From: Brevibacterium sp. p3-SID960
GTDB taxonomy: Bacteria; Actinomycetota; Actinomycetes; Actinomycetales; Brevibacteriaceae
NCBI RefSeq assembly: GCF_025144725.1
Contig: NZ_JALXKS010000011.1
Span: 1 to 64,000 of the forward strand
Length of the DNA stretch: 64,000 bases
Direction: 5' to 3'
Both the position numbers and the translations under genes were made by a program. Positions 53,782 through 63,060 of this stretch are shown here, piece after piece (position 1 is the first letter of the stretch; each line of letters starts with the position of its first letter). The notes beneath the pieces are model-generated. The model was not told where the DNA came from, made no database searches, and saw only the letters and a list, made by a program, of their open reading frames with translations.

Positions 53782-55470
53782 TCAGATCTTCCGGTCGGGG
53801 TCGTCAAGCGCGTCGACGTCGACTCCGCGCTTGCGCTGGGCGCTGCGGAAGCCCGAGCGCACGCGCTTGCGGTGCTCGCGGGCCTTGTGGCGGCGGGTCT
53901 TCTCCCGCTCGACCTGCTCAGGGGTGGGCTCGTGGTCGCGCAGACCGACCTGCAGGTCGGCGGGCACCTCGCTCATCGTGCCGACGGCGACCTTCGTCTT
54001 GTGCCGGATGATCTCCATCCGCACGATCTTCGACAGGAAGTACAGACCCAGCAGGTTCGGCACTGCCATGAGGAACAGGGTGGCATCGGAGAAGGCGACG
54101 ACGCTGTCGAGCGAGACAGCCGAGCCGACGACCACGGCGGCGACCCACACGAACTGGAAGATCTTCTCAGCCACAACCGAGTTCTTCGTCAGGTATCCCA
54201 GCGCCTTCTGGCCGTAGTAGGCATAGGAGAGCACCGTCGAGAAGCCGAAGAGCACCACGGCAACGGTCAGCAGGTACGGGAACCAGGCGGAGACGGTCGC
54301 GAACGCCTGGCTCGTCAGGGCCACGCCGGCGCCGGTCGAGCCGTCGCCGGCATCAGCCTGGTACAGGCCGGTGGTGATGATCGCCAGGGCGGTGAGCGTA
54401 CAGATGATGACGGAGTCGACCAGCGGCTCCCACATCGCGGTGAAGCCCTCGGTGGCCGGCTCATCGGTCTTGACTGCCGCGTGGGCCATACCGGCGGTGC
54501 CCACACCGCCGACGTTGGAGAACAGCGCACGCTGGATGCCGACGATCGCCACACCGACGATTCCGCCGGCCACACCCTCCCCGGTGAAGGCGCCTTCGAT
54601 CATGAGCCAGAAGGCGTGCGGGACGGCGGTGACGTTCATCGCGAGGATGACGAGCACACATGCGGTGTAGAGAATCGCCATCGCCGGGGTGATCGCCGAG
54701 GTCCATTCGGCGATCTTCTTGATGCCGCCGATGATGACGAAGCCGGCGAGCAGCGCCATAACGAGGCCGATGAGCCACAGTTTGTCGGCCAGGAAGCTCG
54801 AGTCACCGCCGGTGGAGTCGACGATGATCGCTGCGACCTGATTGGCCTGGAACAGGTTGCCGGCGCCGAACACACCGATGAGGGTGGTGAGGGCGTAGAA
54901 CACGGCGAGGAACTTGCCCAGCCGCGGCCAGCCGACCTCGGCCAGACCCTCACGCAGGTAGTACATCGGCCCGCCGGAGGTCTTGCCGTCGCCGGTGATC
55001 TGGCGGTACTTCACACCCAGGGTCGCCTCGGCCATCTTCATCGACATGGCCAGCAGACCGAAGATGATGATCCACAGTGCCGCACCCGGGCCGCCGATCG
55101 TGATCGCGACAGCGACACCGGCGATGTTGCCCAGGCCCACGGTGCCGGAGAGCTCGGTGGCCAGCGCCTGGAAGGACGAAACCTCACCGGGGTCGGTCTT
55201 GCGGGTGAACTTGCCGCGGATGACGCGCAGTGAGTGCTTCAAACCGGTGATCGGCTGGAAGCGCAGGAAGACGGTAAGGAAGATCGCTCCGACCATGAGC
55301 CAGACGACGATGAGCGGCAGACCGACTCCGAAAAGCGGGATCTCGAAGAAGACGATGAATGACAGCCATTCGGCGAATGGGGCGAAGAGACCGTCGATGA
55401 ACTGGTCAACGGAGGAGCCGGACTGGTCAGCCGCTCCGGCGAGAACGGCAGGTGGAGCAATCATATTCAT
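53782..55470 (-). CDS. AGCS-family sodium:alanine/amino-acid symporter
   Basis: A 562-residue membrane protein with about eleven helices. TELSGTVGLGNIAGVAVAIT and IGGPGAALWIIIFGLL are the AGCS signature; MYYLREGLAE and NVGGVGTAGMAHAAV are further family blocks. It imports alanine, glycine or similar amino acids with Na+. The C-terminal 60 residues are highly charged (EQVEREKTRRHKAREHRKRV) and cytoplasmic. The start is ATG 55470 (MNMIAPP), or the second Met two codons on; no clear ribosome-binding site is seen. Confidence 0.9.
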   Translation of the reverse strand: MNMIAPPAVLAGAADQSGSSVDQFIDGLFAPFAEWLSFIVFFEIPLFGVGLPLIVVWLMVGAIFLTVFLRFQPITGLKHSLRVIRGKFTRKTDPGEVSSFQALATELSGTVGLGNIAGVAVAITIGGPGAALWIIIFGLLAMSMKMAEATLGVKYRQITGDGKTSGGPMYYLREGLAEVGWPRLGKFLAVFYALTTLIGVFGAGNLFQANQVAAIIVDSTGGDSSFLADKLWLIGLVMALLAGFVIIGGIKKIAEWTSAITPAMAILYTACVLVILAMNVTAVPHAFWLMIEGAFTGEGVAGGIVGVAIVGIQRALFSNVGGVGTAGMAHAAVKTDEPATEGFTAMWEPLVDSVIICTLTALAIITTGLYQADAGDGSTGAGVALTSQAFATVSAWFPYLLTVAVVLFGFSTVLSYAYYGQKALGYLTKNSVVAEKIFQFVWVAAVVVGSAVSLDSVVAFSDATLFLMAVPNLLGLYFLSKIVRMEIIRHKTKVAVGTMSEVPADLQVGLRDHEPTPEQVEREKTRRHKAREHRKRVRSGFRSAQRKRGVDVDALDDPDRKI

Positions 55471-55709
55471 GTTGTCGGGCGCGTGGTAGACGTACGGCCA
55501 AAGGGTCGGTTCGGCTGCGGCGCCAGTGTGCAGAGTAGCAACTCAGGCATTGCCAATCCAATGCTCAGGCTGGAAACGACGCCTATTCGTGACGCGGAAT
55601 GCGGCAGTTTCAGGCCTAGGCGGGTTCATCTGCGGCGTTCCGCTGGACCCGCCACCCCCGCCGTCCCACCGCTGCGGCAGCACCGCCGTCATCGGCTGCG
55701 CAGCGGTGG

Positions 55710-56444
55710 TCACCTGCGCAGATAGTCGACGAACGCCGCCGCCAGCGGGGCCATTGCGGCCTCCACCTCCGGCTCGGCGTTCGTGATCTCCGCAAGCACC
55801 TGTTCGCGTGCCTTGCCGCACCACACCGGCATCGACACATCGGCTCCCCACCCCCGCGCCTGCGCTGCTGTGGTCTCGGGATGGAACTGCGTGCCCCACG
55901 CCTGACCGATCCGGAACGCCTGCACAGGTGCGTCGGTGCCGTCGACGAGGTGGACCGCGCCCGGCGGCAGGCCCATCTCCTCCTGGTGCCACAGAACCGC
56001 AGGCGCCGAGGCGGGCATCGCTGAGAAGACCGGGTCGCCTGCGGCTTCGGGCCGGGCGGCGACGATGTACGCCCCGACCTGCGGGACACGCCGGCGGCGC
56101 AGCTGCCCGCCGGTCGCTGCAGCGAGCAGCTCGCCGCCTAAGCAGATGTTGAAGCTGGGGAATGCTCCCTCGGCCGAGGCGGCGAGCAGGCTGCGCACGT
56201 GCGGGAACCACGGGTTGTCCTCATCATCGAGCGGGCCAGCGGCTCCGCCGAGGACGATGAGGCCGTCGTAGTCGGCGCGCAGCGCGGCTGCATCGGCTGG
56301 CAGCGGCGGGCCGAGGCCGGCATGTTCGGACCCGAGGTAGGGTCGGGCGACGATGAGCTCGGCACCTGCGCGTTCGAGCCAGTAGCCGAAGCGCCGGGCA
56401 TCAGTGCCGGCTTCGTGTTCGATGACGAGGATCCGCAGTGACAT
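55710..56444 (-). CDS. Class I glutamine amidotransferase-like protein
   Basis: A 244-residue stand-alone GATase1-fold protein. The nucleophile is Cys101 in FNICLGGELL and the partner residues are His188/Glu190 in GTQFHPE. The oxyanion strand is LIVLGGAAGPLDDED. In classical members the nucleophile motif is CLGxQ; here it is CLGGE. Close relatives include GMP-synthase-like amidotransferases and polyamine-linked gamma-glutamyl hydrolases. TACTGT lies six bases before the ATG, so the mRNA is likely leaderless. It is monocistronic, and the synthetase partner, if any, is not here. Confidence 0.82.
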   Translation of the reverse strand: MSLRILVIEHEAGTDARRFGYWLERAGAELIVARPYLGSEHAGLGPPLPADAAALRADYDGLIVLGGAAGPLDDEDNPWFPHVRSLLAASAEGAFPSFNICLGGELLAAATGGQLRRRRVPQVGAYIVAARPEAAGDPVFSAMPASAPAVLWHQEEMGLPPGAVHLVDGTDAPVQAFRIGQAWGTQFHPETTAAQARGWGADVSMPVWCGKAREQVLAEITNAEPEVEAAMAPLAAAFVDYLRR

Positions 56445-56450
56445 GTCTCC

Positions 56451-56456
56451 ACAGTA
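56451..56456 (-). promoter_or_regulatory. -10 box of a leaderless promoter
   Basis: Minus-strand TACTGT, six bases, then ATG 56444. Confidence 0.5.
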
Positions 56457-56525
56457 GCGCCGGGGCAGTGTTCATCGGCAGGTCGTGGGCGCCCTTCTGA
56501 CGTCTGCTGCCGGGCAAGCGCAGAC

Positions 56526-56555
56526 GGGGCTCCCCTCCGTGTGGAGAGGAGCCCC
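56526..56555. terminator. Terminator hairpin downstream of the semialdehyde dehydrogenase
   Basis: GGGGCTCCCCTCC and GGAGAGGAGCCCC pair with one mismatch around a GTGT loop, 38 bases past the stop. Confidence 0.75.
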
Positions 56556-56592
56556 GCAGGCTCAGCTCAATGTCTGTGCTGTGCCGCTGAGG

Positions 56593-57969
56593 TCAGTCAG
56601 CGACGTAGTACATGCGCTTGTTGACGAACTCGTCCATGCCCAGCGGGCCGAGCTCGCGGCCGAAGCCGGAGCGCTTGACGCCGCCGAAGGGCACCTCGGC
56701 ACCCTCCCCGGCTGGGGTGTTGACGTTCGACATGCCGACGTCGAGCTGCTGGGCGATCTTCTCCGCCCGGGCCCTGTCCTTGGAGAACACCGCGCCGCCG
56801 AGACCGAAGTCGGTGTCGTTGGCCAGCGCGAGAGCCTCCTCATCAGAGGACACCTTGTACACGACGGCCACGGGTCCGAAGAGCTCCTCGCGGTAGGCCT
56901 CCATGTCGCTGGTGACATCGGTGATGACGGTCGGTGCGTAGTAGGCGCCGTCCCCGCGCTTGCCGCCAGCGCGCAGTGTCGCGCCGTCCTTGACAGCCTG
57001 CTGGACCTGCTCATCGAGCCGGTCGGCTGCCTCCTTCGACGACAGCGGCGTGTAGTTGGTCTCGTAGTCATCGCCGGGTCCGCCGGGCTGCATGCCCTCA
57101 GCGAGGCTCGTGAGCTCGGAGACGAACGCGTCGTAGATGTCGTCCATGACGATCATCCGCTTGTTGGAGTTGCAGGCCTGGCCGGTGTTGTACATCCGGG
57201 TCTCCCAGGCGGTCTTCGCCGCTTCCTTGACGTCAACGGTGTCGAGGATGACGTACGGGTCGGAACCGCCGAGTTCGAGCACGGCCTTCTTCAGGTGCTT
57301 GCCGGCCAGCGCACCGACGACCGAGCCGGCCCGTTCGGAGCCGGTCAGCGAGACGCCCTGCACGCGCGGGTCAGCGATGATCTCGGCGATCTGATCGTGG
57401 CTGGCGAACAGGTTGTTGTACACGCCTGCCGGCACACCGGTGTCATCCATGATCTGCTGGATCGCCTGGGCTGAGCGCGGGCAGATCTCGGCGTGTTTGA
57501 GGATGATGGTGTTGCCGAGCATGAAGTTCGGAGCGGCGAACCGGGCGACCTGGTAGTAGGGGAAGTTCCAGGGCATGATGCCCAGCAGCACACCGATCGG
57601 GCGGCGCTCGACGTACGCCTTGCCCTCGGAGAAGGTCGGGATCTCCTGGTCAGCGGCCAGCGTGGGGCCGTTGTCGGCGAAGTAGTTGAAGATGTCGGTG
57701 CAGTATTCGGCTTCCTCAACGCCTTCGGGCAGCGGTTTGCCCATCTCGTCGGCAATGATCTGGGCGAGCTCGTCCTTGCGCTCGGTGAAGAGCTCGGCAA
57801 CGCGCTTGACGACCGTCCCGCGCTCCTCGATCGGCATCTCGCGCCACGACTGGTAGGCCTGGTGGGCGCTGTCGAGGGCGGTGTCGACGTCGGCCTGGCT
57901 GGCGGTGTCGAAGGTCTCGACGATCTCACCGGTGGCGGGGTTCTGCACCCGGTATCCTGCGCTGCTCAT
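56593..57969 (-). CDS. gabD: NAD(P)-dependent succinate-semialdehyde dehydrogenase
   Basis: A 458-residue aldehyde dehydrogenase. The general base is Glu232 in [11 protein letters not shown] and the nucleophile is Cys266 in [28 protein letters not shown] and [14 protein letters not shown] are typical of succinate-semialdehyde dehydrogenases of this length. GAAAGGACACC precedes the ATG. With the aminotransferase and the PotD-like remnant nearby it could complete a putrescine-to-succinate or GABA route (inference). Confidence 0.87.
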   Translation of the reverse strand: MSSAGYRVQNPATGEIVETFDTASQADVDTALDSAHQAYQSWREMPIEERGTVVKRVAELFTERKDELAQIIADEMGKPLPEGVEEAEYCTDIFNYFADNGPTLAADQEIPTFSEGKAYVERRPIGVLLGIMPWNFPYYQVARFAAPNFMLGNTIILKHAEICPRSAQAIQQIMDDTGVPAGVYNNLFASHDQIAEIIADPRVQGVSLTGSERAGSVVGALAGKHLKKAVLELGGSDPYVILDTVDVKEAAKTAWETRMYNTGQACNSNKRMIVMDDIYDAFVSELTSLAEGMQPGGPGDDYETNYTPLSSKEAADRLDEQVQQAVKDGATLRAGGKRGDGAYYAPTVITDVTSDMEAYREELFGPVAVVYKVSSDEEALALANDTDFGLGGAVFSKDRARAEKIAQQLDVGMSNVNTPAGEGAEVPFGGVKRSGFGRELGPLGMDEFVNKRMYYVAD

Positions 57970-58055
57970 GGGGTGTCCTTTCGGTTCGGCCGCGCCCGAG
58001 GTGCCGGGCGCGTGGATCTGTCAGGGTCAGGTGAAATGGGCTGAAGGTGGTCGTG

Positions 58056-59501
58056 TCAGGTGTCGGTGTGGTCGGTGTCGGGAAAGCCGAGCGCGTCGGC
58101 CATCGCCTGCCGGATCTCCGGGTACCGGAACCGGTAGCCGAGTTCATCCAACCGGGTGGGCACCACCCGCTGGTCGGCGAGCACGAGCTCCTGAGCAGCC
58201 TGCTTGCCCAGCAGCACCTCGGGACCCAAGCGCGGAGTCGGCACAAGCGCCGGCATCGAGGCCAGCCCGGCGAGCGCCTGAGCGAACTCGGCCTGGCGCA
58301 CCGGTTGTGGGGCCGCGGCGTTGACCGGCCCGCTCATCGTCGGGTCGACGGCGGCGCGGGCGTAGATGCGGGCGATGTCGTCAAGCGAGATCCACGACAT
58401 CCACTGCTGGCCGTCGCCGATCCGCCCGCCGAGGCCGGAGAGGTACAGCGGCAGCTGCAGGCGCAGCGGTCCTGACAGTGCGGTGAGCACCTGGGCGGTG
58501 CGCACGGACACCCAGCGCACGCCGAGCGCTTCGGCTTGGGCGGCTTCGGCTTCCCAGGCGCGGCACACCTCGGCGAGGAACCCGCCGCCGGAACCGGCAT
58601 CTTCGCTGAGTTCCTCGTCGCCGCGGTCGTAGCCGTAGTAGCCGATCGCCGAGGCGCAGATGAACGCCTCGGGCCGGCGGGTCTCCGACAGCTGCTCCAT
58701 GGTGAGCACGATGAGCTTCGTCGAATCGCGCCGCGAGCGCATGATTCGGTCCTTGGCTGCCGGTGAGAAGCGGGTGCCGATCGTCGCCCCGCCCACGTGG
58801 ATGACGACATCGGCCCAGGCGAGTGCGCTGGGGTCGAGGATGCCGAGGTCGGGGTTCCACTTGATCTCGGAGGCCTTCCTCGGGGTGTCGCGCACCAGTG
58901 TGCGCACCTCGTGTCCGCCGGTCGACAGGAGGGCGGCGACCTGTGAGCCGACGGTGCCTGAGGCACCGGCGATGAGTATCTTCTTCCGCTCCGGCCCGCC
59001 GATCGCGGTGAGCTCATCCTGGTAGGCGAGGTCGGCGAGCAGCCGTTCGCTGCGGGCGCTGAAGATCGCCCGCAGGGTCGGCTCCATCGCGGTCGCATCG
59101 ATCTCGGTCGCACCGGGCAGAATCCCGGGGGCGAAGCTGTAGTCGATGTGATCGTCGATGCGGGTGAAGGCCGAGCCGACGGATTCAGCGCCGGTGACCT
59201 CGGTGAAGGTGTGGGTGTGTTCCCAGGAGCTCAGCGGTCCTCGCACCTGCCGGTCGATGAAGGAGTGCTCACTCGGCCCGGCGGCGTGCTCGACGGAGAA
59301 GGGGGTGCGCACGAGCCCGTGCGTGCCGGGCAGGGTGATCTTCATCGACGCCTGCGAGCCCGGCGTCAGGGGCTCGGCTTCCTGTTCGATCTGCATCGCC
59401 CATTCCGGGCTCAGCCGGGTCAGCGCCCCGGGCCGTCGATGCCATGCGAAGACGGTGTGCAGAGGGTACGGAACGACCAGCGAACTCGTGAAGACTGCCA
59501 T
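58056..59501 (-). CDS. SRPBCC domain fused to SDR39U1/TIGR01777-type epimerase-like protein
   Basis: A 481-residue two-domain protein. Residues 1-150 are a START/SRPBCC-like lipid-binding fold (VFTSSLVVPYPLHTVFAWHR). The rest is an atypical short-chain dehydrogenase with the Rossmann motif IAGASGTVGSQVAALLSTGG and the TIGR01777 blocks CASAIGYYGYDRGDEELSED and WISLDDIARIYA. The fusion is common in actinobacteria. The reaction is unknown; the family includes a cell-division-linked member (YfcH/SulA-like annotation). It is not obviously part of the polyamine genes around it. Confidence 0.85.
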   Translation of the reverse strand: MAVFTSSLVVPYPLHTVFAWHRRPGALTRLSPEWAMQIEQEAEPLTPGSQASMKITLPGTHGLVRTPFSVEHAAGPSEHSFIDRQVRGPLSSWEHTHTFTEVTGAESVGSAFTRIDDHIDYSFAPGILPGATEIDATAMEPTLRAIFSARSERLLADLAYQDELTAIGGPERKKILIAGASGTVGSQVAALLSTGGHEVRTLVRDTPRKASEIKWNPDLGILDPSALAWADVVIHVGGATIGTRFSPAAKDRIMRSRRDSTKLIVLTMEQLSETRRPEAFICASAIGYYGYDRGDEELSEDAGSGGGFLAEVCRAWEAEAAQAEALGVRWVSVRTAQVLTALSGPLRLQLPLYLSGLGGRIGDGQQWMSWISLDDIARIYARAAVDPTMSGPVNAAAPQPVRQAEFAQALAGLASMPALVPTPRLGPEVLLGKQAAQELVLADQRVVPTRLDELGYRFRYPEIRQAMADALGFPDTDHTDT

Positions 59502-59622
59502 AGTCCTACTGTTTCAGGAAAACCTGGCAGTAAGCACAGTCCCGGCGGACTCTATGAGTCAGAGCCGACCCCGAATGCGTCGAGCGTCGCTCCGGGGCCG
59601 AGGATGCGGGCGGCGAAGCGCT

Positions 59623-60113
59623 TCATGCTGAGTTCCTCGTCTGTGCGGCAGTGAAGATCTCGACGTGCGACTGGATGCCGGCCCCTTCTTCGGAAGGCAC
59701 GAACCGGTCAAGGGTCTCTTGGTCGGGGAAGATGATGTCGGATAGCTCGAAGTGGGCGGCTTCCTCTTTCAGGCCCTGGGTGCCGACGTGGTGTCGACGC
59801 TGCGCAGCGCGGCGTCAGGGCAGAGCGTGTGGTTGATGAAGACGTAGGCCTCCGGGGTGGGGGCGCCGGTGGCCAGGCACCAGTTGTCCATCCACAGGTT
59901 GGCGACCGGAGTCGGGAAGACGAACTGTCAGCGGTCCAGGTCACCGGATGCGAGCAGTCCCTGCCGGGCGTCGCCGTTGAAGACCTGGAGCCGGAACCCT
60001 CTTAGCCGGCGGCGTCGATGAAGTCCTGCCAGCTGGTCAGCTCCCGGTCGATGACGGTGCGCTCGCAGACGTAACCGGTGGTGCCCCAGGCCTTGCAGAC
60101 CGAGTACTGGCAT
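59623..60113 (-). pseudogene. Decayed PotD-like polyamine ABC transporter binding protein
   Basis: The minus strand holds pieces of a spermidine/putrescine-binding protein in shifting frames: YSVCKAWGTTGYVCERTVI and ELTSWQDFIDAAG (then TAA), LQVFNGDARQGLLASGDL (then TGA), FVFPTPVANLWMDNWCLATG, and VGTQGLKEEAAHFELSDIIF plus FPDQETLDRFVPSEEG. The N-terminal two thirds are missing. The end (TGA 59625-59623) overlaps an ATG that opens only 24 codons, the likely stump of the next operon gene. Several stops and frameshifts make function impossible. Confidence 0.85.
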
Positions 60114-60144
60114 AATCTACTGATTTAGCACTTTTACTCTCTCT

Positions 60145-60150
60145 TATAAA
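60145..60150 (+). promoter_or_regulatory. Candidate -10 box before the Lrp regulator
   Basis: TATAAA in a short AT-rich stretch (60114-60185), about 70 bases before ATG 60220. The -35 is not convincing. Confidence 0.35.
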
Positions 60151-60219
60151 CTGTTTTCGCAACCTGATATGGTCAGAACCACTGATTACATTGTTATGGT
60201 GAGTTCTGAAGGAGGCGTC

Positions 60220-60690
60220 ATGACCGCTGAGACCCCTGCGCCGGGTAAGGAGCTCGATGCCAAGTCCAAGGCGATCATCGAGGCCCTCCAGCAGGATGGC
60301 AGGCGCAGCTATGCCGAGATCGGCCGCGACATCGGTATGTCCGAAGCGGCCGTGCGCCAGCGGGTCTCCAAGCTCACCGCCGCCGGGGTCATGCAGATCG
60401 TGGCCGTCACCTCTCCCCTGCAGCTGGGCTTCAACCGGCAGGCGATGATCGGGGTGAAGGTCAGCGGAGACATCACTGAGACCGCCGAGATCCTCAGCCA
60501 GCTCCCGCAGGTCGACTACACCGTCGTCACCGCAGGGGTCTACGACATCCTCATCGAAGTCGTCTGCGCTGATGACGATGAGCTGCTGGCCTTGCTGCGG
60601 CAGCTGCGCTCGATCGAGCATGTCGAATCAACCGAGACGATGATGTACCTCAAGCTCTGGGATCAGAAGTACAACTGGGGCACACGCTAG
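60220..60690 (+). CDS. Lrp/AsnC-family regulator (polyamine/aminotransferase-linked)
   Basis: A 156-residue regulator with a winged helix (LDAKSKAIIEALQQDGRRSY, IGMSEAAVRQRVSKLTAAGV) and a RAM domain (VVTAGVYDILIEVVCADDDE). ATG 60220 is chosen for GAAGGAGG 5 bases upstream; starts at 60169 and 60199 lack this. It sits 15 bases ahead of the aminotransferase on the same strand, so it probably controls that operon in response to an amine or amino acid. Confidence 0.9.
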   Translation: MTAETPAPGKELDAKSKAIIEALQQDGRRSYAEIGRDIGMSEAAVRQRVSKLTAAGVMQIVAVTSPLQLGFNRQAMIGVKVSGDITETAEILSQLPQVDYTVVTAGVYDILIEVVCADDDELLALLRQLRSIEHVESTETMMYLKLWDQKYNWGTR

Positions 60691-60705
60691 GAAGTGGAGA
60701 ACCAC

Positions 60706-62076
60706 GTGGAACAGCACAACCTGCAAACCGGCATCCGCGATCACGTGTGGATGCACATGGCCAATCACAAACACCTCTTCGAGGGCGGCCGCACGCCGGT
60801 CATCACCCACGGCGAGGGCCACCACATCTTCGACGACACCGGCAGAAAGCTCATCGACGGGCTTGCCGGCCTGTTCGTCGTCCAGGTCGGCCATGGCCGT
60901 GAGGAACTCGCACAGGCCGCCTATGATCAGACGAAGAAACTCGGCTTCTTCCCCCTGTGGTCCTACACTCACGAACCGGCCATCCAGCTCTCTGAGCGCC
61001 TGGCCGGGTACGCCCCCGGTGACCTCAACCGCGTGTTCCTCACCTCCGGCGGCGGCGACTCCGTCGAGTCGGCGCTGAAGCTGGCGAAGAACTACTTCCG
61101 GCTCACTGGCAAGCCCGGCAAGCACAAGGTCATCTCCCGCGCCACCGCCTACCACGGCACTCCGCACGGCGCGCTGAGCGTCACCTCCCTGCCGGATCTG
61201 CGCAATCAGTTCGCTCCGCTCGTGCCCGGTGCCCACAAGGTGCCGAACACCAACTTCTACCGTGCCGATGACCGCTTCGCCGGCGATGAGAAGGCCTTCG
61301 GCCAGTGGGCCGCCGACCGCATCGAGGAGGCCATCGAGTTCGAGGGCGCCGATTCGGTGGCAGCCGTGTTCCTCGAGCCGGTGCAGAACTCCGGCGGCTG
61401 CTTCCCGCCGCCGCCGGGCTACTTCGAGCGGGTGCGCGAGATCTGCGATGAGCACGACGTGCTGCTCGTCTCCGATGAGACGATCTGCGCCTTCGGCCGC
61501 ATCGGTTCGATGTTCGCCTGCAACGACTTCGACTACGTGCCCGACATCATCACCTGCGCCAAGGGCATCACCTCCGGCTATGCGCCGCTGGGTGCGATGA
61601 TCGCCTCGGATCGTCTGTTCGAGCCCTTCGGCAAGGGCGGAGAGACCTTCTACCACGGTTACACCTTCGGCGGTCACCCCGTTGCCTGCCACGTCGCGAT
61701 GGCCAACCTCGACATCTTCGAAAGCGAAGAGCTCAACACCCGGGTCGCCACGAACGCACCGACGTTCCGCAAGACCCTGGAGAAGCTGCTCGACCTTCCG
61801 ATCGTCGGCGATGTGCGCGGCGAGGGCTACTTCTACGGCATCGAGCTGGTCAAGGACCAGGCGACGAAGGAGACCTTCACCGCTGAGGAGTGCGAACGCG
61901 TCCTCAAGGGCTTCGTCTCCTCCGCCCTGTACGAGCGCGGCCTGTACTGCCGCGCCGATGACCGCGGCGAACCGGTCATCCAGCTCTCCCCGCCGCTGAC
62001 CTGCGGCCCGGAGGATTTCGAGGAGATGGAGCAGATCATCCGCTCGGTGCTCACCGATGCGTGGGAGCTGATCTGA
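60706..62076 (+). CDS. Class III aminotransferase (putrescine/omega-amino-acid type)
   Basis: A 456-residue PLP enzyme. The PLP lysine is Lys286 in ITCAKGITSG; FLTSGGGDSVESALKLAKNY and LLVSDETICAFGRIGSMF are class III signatures. Close relatives are diamine/pyruvate and beta-alanine or putrescine aminotransferases (SpuC-like). GTG 60706 has GGAG 6 bases upstream; GTG 60694 is an alternative adding four residues. It shares an operon with the Lrp regulator. A nearby semialdehyde dehydrogenase and PotD remnant support polyamine breakdown. Confidence 0.87.
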   Translation: MEQHNLQTGIRDHVWMHMANHKHLFEGGRTPVITHGEGHHIFDDTGRKLIDGLAGLFVVQVGHGREELAQAAYDQTKKLGFFPLWSYTHEPAIQLSERLAGYAPGDLNRVFLTSGGGDSVESALKLAKNYFRLTGKPGKHKVISRATAYHGTPHGALSVTSLPDLRNQFAPLVPGAHKVPNTNFYRADDRFAGDEKAFGQWAADRIEEAIEFEGADSVAAVFLEPVQNSGGCFPPPPGYFERVREICDEHDVLLVSDETICAFGRIGSMFACNDFDYVPDIITCAKGITSGYAPLGAMIASDRLFEPFGKGGETFYHGYTFGGHPVACHVAMANLDIFESEELNTRVATNAPTFRKTLEKLLDLPIVGDVRGEGYFYGIELVKDQATKETFTAEECERVLKGFVSSALYERGLYCRADDRGEPVIQLSPPLTCGPEDFEEMEQIIRSVLTDAWELI

Positions 62077-62284
62077 ATCTGAATCCCCCTTTCGGCGCAG
62101 GAGAGACGTAAACGCCAAGAGGCTCGCACGGTTCCGCGACTGTACGAACCTCCTCCGATTCAAAGGGGTCCGTTTGCAGCACTTCCCGCCGACTGGGGTG
62201 CTCTCGTTAGCCACCTGACCTCCAGCTAGACTCATCTCGTCTGATCCCGCCGCCGCATACAGCTGACCGAAAAAGGAATGGCGA

Positions 62285-62620
62285 ATGACACAGCCGGAAC
62301 CACCCAAGAAGATCTCGGCTCCCCCAGTCCAGGGGCCACGACGAACTCGCCGCGAGCGACGGGCTGCAGAGCAAGCTGCCTCCTCGCCCAAGCAGATTCA
62401 CTTGCCGGAAAGGGCTCGGCTTGGGTACTCGAGAGTCGTCGGGGTTTTCGCTGCTATCTTCACTGTGATCGGGTTCTTAATTCTGATGGACGGGGAAGCG
62501 AGCTTCGCGCTCTTCAGCGTCTTCTTCTGCGCAATGCTTCTGTGGGTCTCCGCAGCAATAGTCAGAGTCGTTGAAAAGATCTACGAGCTTCTTCACGACC
62601 AGGCATACGGTCTGCTGTAA
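62285..62620 (+). CDS. Hypothetical two-helix membrane protein
   Basis: A 111-residue protein: a basic Pro/Arg-rich N-terminus (PRRTRRERRAAEQAA), two hydrophobic helices (VVGVFAAIFTVIGFLILM and FALFSVFFCAMLLWVSAAI) and a short C-terminal tail. AAAAAGGAA lies 8 bases before ATG 62285. A TAGACT box near 62226 may be its -10. An overlapping frame from 62278 (98 codons) lacks such order, and I reject it. No family recognised. Confidence 0.65.
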   Translation: MTQPEPPKKISAPPVQGPRRTRRERRAAEQAASSPKQIHLPERARLGYSRVVGVFAAIFTVIGFLILMDGEASFALFSVFFCAMLLWVSAAIVRVVEKIYELLHDQAYGLL

Positions 62621-62626
62621 CACCTA

Positions 62627-62656
62627 AGGCTGGGCGACATCATTGTCGCCCAGCCT
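62627..62656 (+). terminator. Terminator hairpin
   Basis: AGGCTGGGCGACA and TGTCGCCCAGCCT, a perfect 13-bp stem with a TCAT loop, 6 bases after the stop of the membrane protein. Confidence 0.8.
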
Positions 62657-62709
62657 GACGCGTAAGGTCAGGATTGCAATGAAGCGCCCACTGCCCGCAG
62701 CACCATCAG

Positions 62710-62850
62710 TCAGCTCTTCAGCAGGCGCTGGGGCAGGTCGGCCATTGAGCCGATGACCCCGGTGGCACCGCTGCCGTCTAAGCCAGATTCATCGAGCTTG
62801 CCGGTGAGGACACCGCAGACCATTCCAGCCCCGGCCTTCTCTTCGGCCTG
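62710..62850 (-). pseudogene. C-terminal fragment of a HAD-type phosphatase
   Basis: The last 45 codons of a HAD hydrolase remain: AGAGMVCGVLTGKLDESGLD followed by GATGVIGSMADLPQRLL and a stop. Homology ends at 62851, exactly at the GGCGTCAA end of the adjoining element, and the rest of the gene is not found on the far side. The gene was cut by an insertion and then lost its front. Confidence 0.6.
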
Positions 62851-63016
62851 GGCGTCAAATCGCCACTTCCAGGCAAAGAGACAGCGGAACATGATTGCCA
62901 GCAATGAGGTGTTGACAATTCCCAGATGCGACCCGGGCAGTGATTCAGCAGGCGCGCGCCGATTTTCGCTGTAATGCCACTTCCCGGCAAAGACCAAGTT
63001 GTCTCAACTTGACGCC
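62851..63016. mobile_element. 166-bp inverted-repeat-bounded insertion-element remnant
   Basis: GGCGTCAA at 62851-62858 and TTGACGCC at 63009-63016 are inverted ends. Inside, GCCACTTCCAGGCAAAGA (62862) and GCCACTTCCCGGCAAAGA (62976) are near-identical direct repeats close to each end, and CAAGTTG-TCT-CAACTTG is a small hairpin. Subterminal direct repeats of this kind recall IS21-type ends. It has no transposase. It interrupts a HAD phosphatase gene. Confidence 0.5.
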
Positions 63017-63060
63017 GTAGTAGCATGTGAAGAAGGTCACCAAACTCGCAGGAGGCTCAC

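Noticed and set aside
59623..60113. UGA readthrough in the PotD-like remnant
   Set aside because: A UAA and frame shifts also occur, the UGA replaces what should be Trp, and two thirds of the protein are missing.
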